Shown here: positions 33,540 to 43,185 of the stretch, one piece after another
Layout of the letters: the number at the start of each line of letters is the position of its first letter
How positions within the stretch are numbered: position 1 is the first letter of the stretch
Origin: Carettochelys insculpta
Lineage: Eukaryota; Chordata; Testudines; Carettochelyidae
Length of the DNA: 64,000 nucleotides
Direction of reading: 5' to 3'
Assembly: GCF_033958435.1 (NCBI RefSeq)
Contig: NC_134138.1
Location: forward strand, 267,755,798-267,819,797
Notes under the pieces: generated by a model
The model's input: the letters and a program-made list of their open reading frames with translations, nothing else
The model's database searches: none
Told to the model about the DNA's origin: nothing
Program-made: the position numbers and the translations under genes

Positions 33540-34342
33540 GGCTGTGTCTACACTTAGTAAAAACTTTGAAGTGGCCATATCAAAGCATACTAATGAGGCG
33601 CTGAAATGCACATTGATCTATGAAAAAAGGTTGAAAGAATTGGGCTTGTTTAGTTTGGAAAAGAGAAGATTGAGGGGAGACATGATAGCTGTTTTCAGGT
33701 ATCTAAAAGGGTGTCATAAGGAGGAAGGAGAAAACTTGTTCTTCTTGGCCTCTGAGGATAGAACAAGAGGCAATGGACTTAAACTGCAGCAAGGGAGGTT
33801 TAGGTTGGACATTAGGAAAAAGTTCCTAACTGTCAGGCGGTCAAACAGTGGAATAAACTGCAAAGGGAGGTTGTGGAATCTCCATTGCTGGAGAGATTTA
33901 AGAACAGGTTAGATAGACGTCTATCAGGGGTGGTTTAGATAGTACTTGGTCCTGCCATTGGGGTAGGGGACTGGACTTGATGGCCTCTTGAGGTCCCTTC
34001 CAGTCCTAGTGTTCTATGATTCTAGCATGCTGGCAAACTGCCACAGTTCCCTCCTGCGCAGCTTGTCTACACCGGGGTCCTTTTAGAAAGGACTCCACCA
34101 TCATCAAAATCCCCTTATTCCTTAGCTCATAGCAATAAGGGGATTTCGATGTTGGTGGGGTCTTTCAAAAAGCACCCCGGTGCAGACGAGCCACGCAAGA
34201 GCGAACTGTGGCACTTTTGAAGTGCTGCGGCCGCTGGCATGCTAATGAGCTGCTGAATATGCATTTCAGTGCCTCATTAGTATTCTTCGATAAGGCCTTT
34301 AGCGTGGCCATTTCAAAGTTTTTACTAAGTGTAGACGTAGCC
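33540..34342. mobile_element. GGCTGTGTC foldback MITE interrupted by a CR1
   Basis: The left end GGCTGTGTCTACACTTAG (33540) and right end 'ctaagtgtagacgtagcc' (34342) are inverted, with ATA and ACA at the flanks. Left-arm blocks ('actttgaagtggccatatcaaag', 'gaggcgctgaaatgca') match the reverse complement of the right arm. The left arm is cut at about 33611 by CR1 sequence and resumes near 34025 ('catgctggcaaactgccaca'). The centre is 'cccttattccttagctcatagcaataaggg'. Pieces are quoted only as landmarks. Confidence 0.8.
33611..34024 (+). mobile_element. CR1 LINE 3' end nested in a MITE
   Basis: Plus-strand CR1 3' end. It runs 'tatgaaaaaaggttgaaaga' ([22 protein letters not shown] in translation, split), 'ggaagga-aaaacttgttctt', 'gacattaggaaaaagttcc', 'ggacttgatggcctcttgag' and 'gttctatgattct'. 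The open frame at 33544-33912 mixes MITE and CR1. The CR1 body is only mildly diverged, so the insertion is one of the younger CR1 events here. Confidence 0.9.
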
Positions 34343-34469
34343 ACAATGTGCTGATCATTACAGCCATGGTAAAATATGTGTGGCAACCTTATATGTAAAA
34401 TTATACTGTACAATATTGCTGAGACAAGCTCCAAACTTAGAAAAGCAAGGCACAAAGTAGTTCCTCAGA

Positions 34470-35265
34470 GACAAAAGGCAAACTGATGCCTCAGCCAGGT
34501 GTCATCAAAACTATATTGACTAGTAGGTGCATAAGCAGCCATTTTCTGGCTGGCAGAAGTGGGTAAGCAAGAAAGAGCTGGAAGTTCCCATCCCTCAGAT
34601 TTCTGGTCACCTAAAACTCATCTGGAGATGATTCTTAAAGACCATTGTTAAATGAAAGGAGAGCAAATGCCCCAGATTCTCTCTTCCTTCATACCTACTC
34701 ACAGCATCTAGTCCAGGGAGGGATCCTGGCTGAAAGGTTCAGCAGTAAGACTGGAAGAACTTGTGGCGCAAAAGAGAGAGACCCTTTTGCTTTTAATTTT
34801 CTTAGCTGGTTGCTAGCTATTAGTTTGTGTTTTACCTTTTACTTCTTTGTAACCAATTCTGACTTTCATGAATCACTATTTGTAACCACTTAACATCTTT
34901 CCTTCAATCCTTAATAAACTTGTTTTATCTAAACCTGTGTTATTGGATTGAAGTGTTTGGGAACCTCATTTGGGATAACAAGATGAATGGATATAATTTT
35001 TCTATTAATGAAACAACAGTCCTTGTACAAGCTTGTATTGTCCAGAAGGTCATTGAGCTGTGCAAGATGCACATTTCTGGGAACTAGTCTGGGATTGGGA
35101 ATTTGCCAGTTTTGCTTTCTAACAATTCATGTCTGGCTGAAGCACTCACAATATAGCTGGGGGTGATTTACATGCTGGAAGCTATGTGTGCACAGACCAT
35201 CAGTGATTGCTCTTACAGTGAAGCGGTGTGAAAGGCATCCCAGGTTGGAAAAACAAGGGGACACA
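34470..35265 (+). mobile_element. Possible LTR-like retroelement remnant
   Basis: A stretch with an AATAAA signal at about 34913, within 'ccttaataaacttgttttat', followed by 'tggattgaagtgtttggga'. This resembles the R/U5 region of reptile LTR elements as I remember them. Downstream 'ctgggattgggaatttgccag' and 'gggtgatttacatgctgg' look repeat-derived. No paired LTR, primer-binding site or coding frame is visible. Confidence 0.35.
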
Positions 35266-35291
35266 TTTGTGCAAGAGTCCAGATTGTATTC

Positions 35292-35530
35292 TTGCTAATG
35301 TCACAAATAGATCTATGCATGAAGCCTTCAGTGTTTCAGAAACTGCAGCAGATACAGAAAGCTGCATATCTCAGCAAAATAGGCTATTGTGAACACATCA
35401 AACCAGCCCTACACTGGCATCCAATAGAATTTTTAATCAGATTCAAGTTTCTTAACTTCCAGTACTCTACCGCCTGGGCCCAGATATCGTTAAAAAATTG
35501 CCTAATGCTCTGACATGATTCCTTTGCTTC
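35292..35530 (+). pseudogene. L2/CR1-like LINE ORF remnant (RT C-terminus)
   Basis: The plus-strand frame reads 'QKLQQIQKAAYLSKIG', then 'HIKPALHWHPIEFLIRFKFL'. This recalls the L2-type sequence order L-Q-x-x-Q-N-A-A ... H-W-L-P-V-x-x-R-I-x-F-K that follows the polymerase domain. The fragment is short and diverged, so the L2 assignment is tentative. It is truncated on the right by the MITE at 35559. Confidence 0.55.
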
Positions 35531-35558
35531 TCTGGCATAGTGGAACTTTCTACACTAG

Positions 35559-35998
35559 GGCTATGTCTACACTAGCCCCCTGTCCTTTTGAAAGGGGGAT
35601 GCTAATGAGACAGTTAGGGATATGCTAACGAGGTGCTTCAATGAATATGCAGTGCCTCATTAGCATAATGGCAGCCTCAGCATTTCCAAAGTGCCGCTTT
35701 TGATTGTGCACGGCTCATCTACCTGGGGTCCTTTTTGAAAGGCCCCCCCCCACATTTCGAAATCCCCTTAGTCCTATAACCAAATAGGAAAAAGGGGATT
35801 TTGAAGTGTGCGGGGTCCTTTCGAAAAGAACCCGATGCAGACGAGCCACACATGATCGAAAGTGGCACTTTTGAAGTGCTGAGACCGCCATTATGCTAAT
35901 GAGACTCTGCATATTTATTGCAGTGCCTCATTAGCATATCCTGAAGCATCTTATTAGCATCCCCCTTTCGAAAGTGGGGGACTAGTGTTGACATAGCC
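35559..35998. mobile_element. 440-bp foldback MITE
   Basis: The left end GGCTATGTCTACACTAGCCC (35559) and right end '...gactagtgttgacatagcc' (35998) are inverted. Flanks are TAG and TAC. Arms pair along nearly the whole length: 'gcctcattagcataatggc' against 'gccattatgctaatgag', and 'ggtcctttttgaaagg' against 'cctttcgaaaagaacc'. The centre lies near 35778. Non-coding. Confidence 0.85.
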
Positions 35999-36001
35999 TA
36001 C

Positions 36002-36957
36002 AAGTCAAACTTGTCTGTGCATGACAAAGGGTCCAGACCAAGATTGGAAACTGAACTTCCCTCATCTACAAAGGACTTTTATAAACTTCACCATCTTCTA
36101 CTCCAAGCACAAGTCATGTTTCTTTGCCCTGGCTTGCTGCACAGCAACACATGTATGTGCATGTAGGCTACATATCAGTATGTCCAAAACAAAACTCTCC
36201 ACATGCTTCTCCTCTGGGAAGGAGACAGGATCAAACATGACAAATGTTAGTTATGTAGCATTACGTACTATTGGAAAGATCTCGGATACTACGGTGATAC
36301 ACAAAGCTAAGAATCTGTATCAAATACAAATGGAAGTTGCCTTTTTCTTTTGTCTCTCCCTATATTAAAAGAGGTCTCTCACAGTTAGAAGTGTGCTCCC
36401 CTATACCCTGCCTACCAAGAGGCCCTTAGCTCCAACCGTCTGCAGCACATGTCCAAAAACTGCATGAGAAATTGAACTTTTTGTGTTGCTAAGGTGGTTG
36501 TCCTTTGCTTGTGTGCTAAAAGCCACTGTGGTGATAGCAGCTAATGAGTTTATGGCATATCTTCTGTACACTAGCAGCAGCTGCAGCAGGTCTCAGAGAC
36601 ATTCCAGAATCACGTAGTGAGTTGGCGAAAATGCTAATCCTAGAGCATTGGTGAGCAGGAAACAATGGGAGGGACACAGGTCCCTGCATGAGCGAAATTA
36701 TAGCTTTCTCATCACCAATCCCAAAAAAATCAGACTGAGATGAATCCTGAATGCTCCCCTCTGGCCCTCATAGAGGAAGGAGATCAAAGATACCTGCCAG
36801 CTCTGCACTATATATGGGTATAGTCTGATTTTATAAATCAGTCCGATTTCAGAGAGGCTTTGGCCATAAAAAGATGGTGCCAGAGGCACTGGGTGGCTTG
36901 GTCAAAATACAGACTCTCTGAACTTGCAAGGCACAAACATTATTCTAAATGGTTCCA
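36002..36957. other. Nothing recognised
   Basis: About 950 bp; the open frame at 36021-36368 has no domain signature. It could be further decayed LINE sequence. Confidence 0.35.
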
Positions 36958-38812
36958 AGGCATCCTTCAGTCTGCGTAGACTATGGATCACACCCTTTGT
37001 AACTCCTTTTAAGATGGTCATTTGCAGCGTTGACTGTGACTGTGGAGGCCCACACAAGAGTGACAGTCCTTGCTACATCTGCTGCATATGTAGTAGGTGT
37101 CTGGCAGGTCCTTGCTGTCCATTCTACGGGCTCACTTCTCCTCTGCCAGCTGTGTGATCTTCATCTCGCCCTTCTGGAGGCCCTTGTGCAATTCCTGCTT
37201 CCAGCTGCTGCTCTTCCCAACTATCTAGGTCGATGTCTACTTCCTTGAGATCGCTCTTACAGACATCTTTGTAGCACAATTGGGGGCTTCCGGGAGGTCC
37301 TTTGCCAGAGGCTAGCTCGCCGTACAGGGTGTCTTTTGGGATCCTTCCATCATTCATCCTGTGGACGTGCCCAAGCCAGTGGAGCCTCCGCTGCCTGAGG
37401 AGGGTATGCATGGTTGGAATTGCAGCTTGCTCAAGGACAGCGTTGCTGGGCACTCTGTCCTTCCATGATATCCCAAGAATGCGCCTGAGGCAGCACAAGT
37501 GGAAGACATTCAGCCTCTTTTCCTGGCAGGTGTACAAAGTCCAAGACTCGCTGCCGTAGAGGAGGGTGCTGAGGATGCAGGCTCTGTAGACTTGCATTTT
37601 GGTGTGAGTGTACAGCTTGTTGTTGTTCCACACTCTCTTGCTAAGTCTGAACAGAGTTGTGGCTGCTTTTCCAATCCTCCTGTTTAGCTCAGTCTCCAGC
37701 GACAGGGTGTGGGTGATGGTGGACCCGAGGTAAGTAAACTTGTGGACGACCTCTAGCATGTAATTGTCAATGCTGATTGATGGAGGTTCAGCAATGTCCT
37801 GACCCAGTACAGCATGTCTCTAATGAGCACTTCCTGCACCTTAGACTTAGCCTTCAGCCTTGCAAGATTAAACAGTTTCCCATCAGATCTTGCGTGCAAA
37901 AAGATGCCCTCTGTTGAGGATCCAAAGGCGTCCTTCAGGAGGAGTGCAAAGAAGATCCCAAACAATGTCGGAGCAAGGACGCATCCTTGTTTGACGCCAC
38001 TCCTGATGCTGAAGGCATCCGATGATGTGCTATCATATTGGATGGTTCCTCTCATGTCTTCGTGGAAAGACTGGATCATCTTGAGCAGATGTGGTGGACA
38101 GCCTATCTTGTGGAGCAATTTAAACAGTCCATCCCTACTGACCGAGTCGAAAGCCTTGGTCAGGTCGATGAAGGTGACATAGAGTGGCTTCCTCTGCTCC
38201 CTGCATTTCTCCTGCAGCTGCCTCAGGGAGAAGATCATGTCAATGGTAGATCTCTCGGCGCGGAATCCGCACTGGGATTCAGAATACGCTCTCTCAGTGA
38301 GTTTCTGGAGTCTGCCGTGGATGACACAAGTGAACAATTTACCAGTGGTAATTGGGAGGGAGATTCCACGGTAATTATTGCAGTCACTTCTGTCTCCTTT
38401 GTTCTTATACAAGGTTACCATGTTGCCGTCCCACATATCCTGTGGAACCTCACCTTCTCTCCAGCACAGGCACAGTAGCTTACGTAGGGGTTCCAGGAGT
38501 GTGTCCAAGGCACACTTGATTACCTCTGGTGGTATACCATCCTGGTCTGGGGCCTTTCCTGCTGGAGTGGTGTCAATAGCTTTCTTCAATTCGACAACAG
38601 TGGGTTCCTGGTCCAGCTCGTCCATGATTGACAGGAGCTCGACAGCATTGAGGACTGTATCAACCACAGTGTTCTCGCACGAGTACAGTTTGGAGTAGTG
38701 CTTGACCCATTGCTCCATCTGTTTGGCTTTGTCAGTGATGACTTCACCAGATTTGGATTTCAGAGGCGCGGTCTTGTTCTGGATGGGTCCCATTGCCTCC
38801 TTTATGCCTTCT
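36958..38812 (-). mobile_element. Non-LTR retrotransposon (copy 2), longer, with a 118-bp deletion
   Basis: Same family as 22916-24003, on the same strand. It extends about 900 bp further 5', covering most of the reverse transcriptase. Aligning by eye, bases equivalent to 23789-23906 of copy 1 are missing at 37810/37811, joined at an AC microhomology. The element is 5'-truncated near 38812, so no endonuclease domain is present. Confidence 0.85.
37124..37759 (-). pseudogene. LINE ORF2 C-terminal region of copy 2
   Basis: Continues after the deletion in another frame: 'VVHKFTYLGSTITHTLS', 'LLYGSESWTLYTCQEKRLN', 'RILGISWKDRVPSNAVLEQ', 'RRLHWLGHVHRMNDGRIPKD', 'LCYKDVCKSDLKEVDIDLDS'. It is colinear with 22982-23677 of copy 1. 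A short deletion after 'WEE' and a changed end mean the terminal Cys/His domain is lost from this frame; its relic lies at 36975-37110. Confidence 0.8.
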
Positions 38813-38856
38813 AAATGGTTCACAATGGAAGAAAATATGTTCCAGAGAAAGACCAA
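37811..38856 (-). pseudogene. LINE reverse transcriptase domain, catalytic motif deleted
   Basis: The minus-strand frame carries the linker 'LKKAIDTTPAGKAPDQDGIP' (RT motif 0/1 region), 'LYKNKGDRSDCNNYRGISL' (motif 1-2), 'SQCGFRAERSTIDMIFSLRQ', motif A 'VTFIDLTKAFDSVSRDGL' (first catalytic Asp), and motif B 'RSGVKQGCVLAPTLFGIFFA'. It then continues to 'LARLKAKSKVQEVLIRDML', where copy 1 has FADD. Here the 118-bp deletion removes the FADD motif C and shifts frame, so the enzyme cannot work. The N-terminal residues before about 38812 probably come from flanking DNA. Confidence 0.85.
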
Positions 38857-39880
38857 GTGACAGAATTAGTTCCTCACTTTTACTGGAGCCTGGCACTGGG
38901 GGATACCCTCTCCCTCCAGTGTCACAAGCAATGCGACTCAGGACATCACAGAATGACACACTGCTGCACTGCCCTGGCCTTTACATACAGAATGCCTCCA
39001 CAATGACCTCAGGCCTTACACAGACCCACAGCAACCCAACCGCATTCATTCAAAGGAATGAAGTTTTGGACTTATAGTGGGGTTGATTAATTTAAGCTAC
39101 AGCATGAACTAGTTTATCTATTCGTAACCAGTTTGCCTTGCCAGAGCCGCAGTCAGACCTGCATTTCATCATCTATGTCTCTCATAGATGGAGATGAGAT
39201 ATTAGTACACTTCCAAGTTCCACTAGCTGAATTTTAAGGCTGGACAAGACCCAAAATGAAGTCAAACTCTCCATGAAGGATGAAACCAAATATTGCCCTG
39301 TGTAGGCTTTATAGTCATCCACCACCCAGCCACTTTCATCATTAACTACTCTTTCAAAGTCACTAAGTTTGCTATTCACCACCTTTTCTCCAATTACTTA
39401 TGGTAAATGTGTGCCACAAAAGCCCCAGGCATCACAAGTGGAGTTTTTTTTCAGGCAGAGGATACATACTTAGATGTCATGGAGCAGGGATTCTAGTCAG
39501 AGTGCTTTCTAACAAGACTCAAGTAGAGAAACATCAGCAATAATCCAGAAGAATAGTTGATTTGCCAACTTAAGCAGCAATGCAGGCCTGCTTTCTGAGA
39601 GCTGCCAAAGAGCCTGAATGGGAACACAGTGCATTAAGTCTATGGAATTAATCTTCATTTTTAAGGGGACAATAACATGTTGAAAGAAAGTGCCACTGAG
39701 TCCAGGAGTGGATAAGTTCAGCTCAAATGGGCTTATACAATTATCTGGAGTCCCATCTAAAAGTGAGCAAATAATGGATGTTTTTGGTTTGGTGGCCGTA
39801 CTGAAAAATCCCCCCCTCCAAATGTGCTTTGTTTTAAACCAAGGCTGATGTACTGGGACAGGGTGTATGCGCATGTTTCC
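38813..39880. other. Nothing recognised
   Basis: About 1 kb upstream of the LINE break. Minus-strand open frames at 39509-39948 have no domain signature. Confidence 0.35.
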
Positions 39881-40006
39881 TCACCAAACATTATTTTGAA
39901 ATAAAATTGAAATATCAGGTGCATTATTCCAATTCCAGAAAACCTCATTCCATGAAGAATAATAACTATTTTGAAATTGCTATTTTCAAATAGGCGCTAT
40001 GAAGAT

Positions 40007-40441
40007 GGCTATGTCTACACTAGTGCCTTCTTTTTGAAAGGGGCATGGTAATGAGTGAGGTTGAAAGCTGCTAATGAGGCACTTCCATGAATATGCAGTG
40101 CCTCATTAGCATAATGGCGGTCGCAGTAATTTGAAAGTGCCGCTTTTGAATCACATGTTGCCCATGTAGGTGGGAGCCTTTTGAAAGGACCCCCAATCTT
40201 TGAAAACACCTTATTTTTATTTGGTGTCAGGAATAAGGGGCTGTCAAAGACTGGGGTGTCCTTTCAAAAGGCCCCCATCTACATGGGCAGCAGGTGATTC
40301 GAAAGGGACACTTTCAAATTGCTGCGGCTGCCCTTGTGCTAATAAGGCACTGCATATTCATGGCAGTGCCTCATTAGCAGCTTTCAGCCTCACTCATTAC
40401 CATGTCCCTTTCAAAAAGAAGGCACTAGTGTAGACATAGCC
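40007..40441. mobile_element. 435-bp foldback MITE
   Basis: The left end GGCTATGTCTACACTAGTGCC (40007) and right end 'ggcactagtgtagacatagcc' (40441) are perfect inverted ends, and the arms pair to the centre at about 40224. Subterminal landmarks are 'cctcattagcataatggcgg' and 'gcactgcatattcatggcag'. The pairing does not stop at the termini: about 40 bp outside each end are also inverted copies of one another. Confidence 0.85.
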
Positions 40442-40483
40442 ATCTTCATAGCGCCTATTTGAAAATAGCAATTTCGAATATAG

Positions 40484-40602
40484 CTGCATCTGCCATTATG
40501 CTAATGAGACACTGCATATTCATGGCAGTGCCTCATTAGCATCTTTCAACCTCACGCATTATCATGCCCCTTTCAAAAAGAAGGGGCTAGTGTAGAAGTA
40601 GC
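40484..40602 (+). mobile_element. Half foldback MITE (right half only)
   Basis: Reads 'gccattatgctaatgagac', 'tgcctcattagcatctttca', 'aaagaaggggctagtgtagaagtagc'. This is a right half of an element like 40007-40441, missing its left arm. Confidence 0.65.
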
Positions 40603-40825
40603 TGATGTGAAATAGCACTATTTTGAAATAAATTATAATTGGCTCTGATAGAATTATTTCGAAATAGTGCTATGGACCCAGAAATGCTATTTCAAAGTAG
40701 CAGGGTGTGATTTCAAAATGCAGTTTGTGGGCGGATGCGTTATTTCAAAATATGATATTTCAAAATAGCTATTTCGATATATTTTGTTTCAGAATAGCAC
40801 TACCGTGTCGATACAGTCTTTGAGA

Positions 40826-41809
40826 ACCTTAAACTGGGACTGACATTTCAAACTCGGCACCCTGCCTCTAAAATTTTTGCTCCCACCAGCCTGTGAGTGC
40901 CTACTTCACACCGTAATATTAACATACTGCTATGCAAGTGTCCCTTGTTTCAAGGACACTCTAGCTCTCCCTGGGTGCTTAAGGGATGCCCAAGGCATCT
41001 TTTCTGGGGAAGAACTCATGACATCTTAATTTAATGGGGATGGTGGCTTAATTTGCCATGTAGCTGGAAGTACATAGCAAGGGATTTCTCTTTCATTGAA
41101 TCTGATGGCTATTGGGTTGTTACTATCCTAAGGGATTTTAAGTTATTTTGTTATCTATTACCTCTACTTTATCCAAATGCCTTTTAAAGAGCAACAGTTG
41201 CCAGCAAAGGCAAGTCCTGGGAAGGGTTTGCTCTTAGAGGTTGTTAAATTAGATCAAAACAAAGCAGTATGCACGACAATAATAAGCCATTTAAAAGCAA
41301 GCTGCCTGCTCCATGTTTGCCAGAAAAGATACTGTAGCAGGACAACATTGCAAAGACTTTAATTTTTTTCAGCATAATAAAACAGCATTTTAAAGCTCAA
41401 CAGCTCTTTAAAAGGCTTTCAGGTTAGGATCAAATAAAAGTGCTGCTACATCATTGCAAAGCCATTTGCAAAGCTAAAGGGAGTGTTTTATTAGCTGGAT
41501 GGATTTGCATCTGCCTGCCTTATCCTTGGCCTGTGGCATGCAATTGGTCACAGTATGTGTTGTCATTCCTCATTAAGAGACACTAGGCTACAAGAAACAA
41601 ATGGAAAGTTCAGCACTCTCCTGCCTCTCAACACTCATCTTGTTTCTTTTCCTAGTTTTACCGTCTCTCTGCCACCCATTGGTGCGAGTGCGCATTACCG
41701 GTCCATCTCTCTGCCATTCCACAGAGGATATGAGGCTCCCCATCTACAGCTATAGTCGCTTGGCTGTTTAGCTCATGCTCAGAAGGTCTGTGATTTAATT
41801 TCCTGTACA
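40826..41809. other. Nothing recognised
   Basis: About 980 bp of AT-rich DNA with no recognised feature. Confidence 0.4.
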
Positions 41810-42314
41810 TCAGGCAAGAATACGAAAGTGAAGATGAAACTGTGGATCTTCAACACAAATGTGAAAAGTGTGCTCTTGGAGGGATGCGAGACCTGGCATA
41901 CTAAAAAGTCTTCATATCACAAGATACAGACATTCATAACAGATGCCTGAGGTACATCCTTCACATCAAATGGCAAGACTTTGTTACAAATGAGGAGCTC
42001 CAGAACATAACAGGAGAAGAACCAAAAGACATTGAAATCAAGAGAAGAAAGTGGGGATGGCTAGGCCACACTCTCAGAAAATCCTCATCCAGCATAATCC
42101 ATCAAGCATCCACATGGAACCCTCAAGGAAAACACAACAGAAGAAGAACTAGGACAACATGGAGAAAGTCTACTGAGACTGAAGGACAAAAACTGGGGTA
42201 TGCCTGGAGCCAGCTAGAAGTTTTGTCCTAGGACAGAGTGAAATGGAGGAGACTTGTACATGACCTATACTTCATGCAGAGTACAAGGGTTAAGTAGTAG
42301 TAGTAGTAGTAGTG
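41810..42314 (+). pseudogene. RTE-like LINE ORF C-terminus with TAG-repeat tail
   Basis: The plus-strand frame reads 'KVKMKLWIFNTNVKSVLLEG', then 'CETWHTKKSS', 'QTFINRCLRYILHIKWQDFV', 'TNEELQNITGEEPKDIEIKR', 'RKWGWLGHTLRKSSSS', 'ASTWNPQGKHNRRRTRTTWR' and ends '...VKWRRLVHDLYFMQ'. This is the order of the post-polymerase region of RTE-type LINE proteins (L-Q-T-F-I-N-R-C-L-R ... W-G-W-x-G-H-T-L-R-K ... W-N-P-Q-G-K). One stop is visible early ('CETWHTKKS' next to a TAA-like break). The open frame ends just before a (TAG)n tract at 42294-42313, consistent with the short simple-repeat tails RTE elements use. It is unrelated to the LINEs at 22.9 and 37 kb. Confidence 0.75.
42294..42313. repeat. (TAG)n microsatellite
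   Basis: About six TAG/AGT units directly at the 3' end of an RTE-like element; probably its original tail. Confidence 0.9.
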
Positions 42315-42479
42315 GTACATCAGCCAAGATGGTGGCTGACTGCTGTGTGCCACTGCTAGGGTGGTTAACCCTTTCAGTACTTAACTGAAAGAGCACAAAT
42401 ATTCCTAGTCAAATTCCATTTACAGGCCATAGCAAAGGGCTCGGGCAGGAAGGAGTTAAGTTACATGCTTTGAATCCTG

Positions 42480-43185
42480 CACATTACAAAGTTTAGGGGT
42501 TGCAACAGGGTGGCACTCACCTCCCACAAACATCCTGTCTGGCTGGTCCGAAGACTCCACTTTGGGTACCACGGTGTAATTGGGTGGCAATGACCACTTG
42601 GGAGCACCCCCATCTGGCCAAGTGCATTTGCCTGCATTCGCTCTGTACTTCAGCCTTTCTGTCTACTCAGCTCTCTGACGGAGTCACAGCTCTTGTGACA
42701 TACCCCCTTTCCAGGGTACACTTAACAGGTGCCCATCTCAGTGCCCTCTGCTAGTGTCCCTTTGTCCGTTCCTCACACTGACTGAGAGTAGTGCCCCCAG
42801 GGCTTCTCCTCCTGGAGACAGCTTCCTTGCCCTTACCTCAGGGCTTGTATCTCATATCCTATCATCCACAATAGCTCTCCCAGGGAGCTTCCTGTGGTGC
42901 TGCTGCTCTCTCAGCCAGCCACAGTCCTCACCTCTTCAAGGATCCAGAGACACTGAGCTGATTCAGATCCTGCAGCTTCTTTGTATAGGCCTTCCTGGCC
43001 TTTGATTGCCTGGATTTGATTGCCACAGGCACGCTAGCCTCCATGGAGGGCTTCTCTATGACCCCTTTTTGGCTTCAGGACTCTCGCTGCCCCTTCACAG
43101 GGGTATTGACATCCCCTGAGAAGACCCAGGCCTCTGTGACAGAGATAGATCTCACAGCCCTGGGAGACCTGACTCTCTTTTGCAT
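42480..43185 (-). mobile_element. Possible LTR-like repeat, antisense
   Basis: A C-rich stretch that on the minus strand reads 'cacagaggcctgggtcttct', 'caggggatgtcaatacccct' and then, at about 42985, a TATA-like 'cctatacaaagaagctgcag'. The layout recalls the promoter side of a reptile LTR, but I see no second LTR and no coding sequence. Its open frames (42500-43267, plus) are serine and leucine rich by composition. Confidence 0.3.

Larger units (their letters stand above)
39885..40825. mobile_element. Complex of TTTCGAAATAGC MITEs with nested elements
   Basis: The outer sequence on both sides consists of 'attattttgaaata', 'tttcgaaatagtgctat' and 'tatttcaaaatag' blocks, the signature of the same MITE type seen at 7684 and 26035. 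Inside it lie a full foldback element (40007-40441) and a half element (40484-40602). The outer termini are not clean, so the limits are approximate. Confidence 0.5.

Noticed and set aside
42480..43185. Complete endogenous retrovirus
   Set aside because: Only an LTR-like stretch is suspected; no paired LTR, primer-binding site or gag, pol or env sequence is visible.
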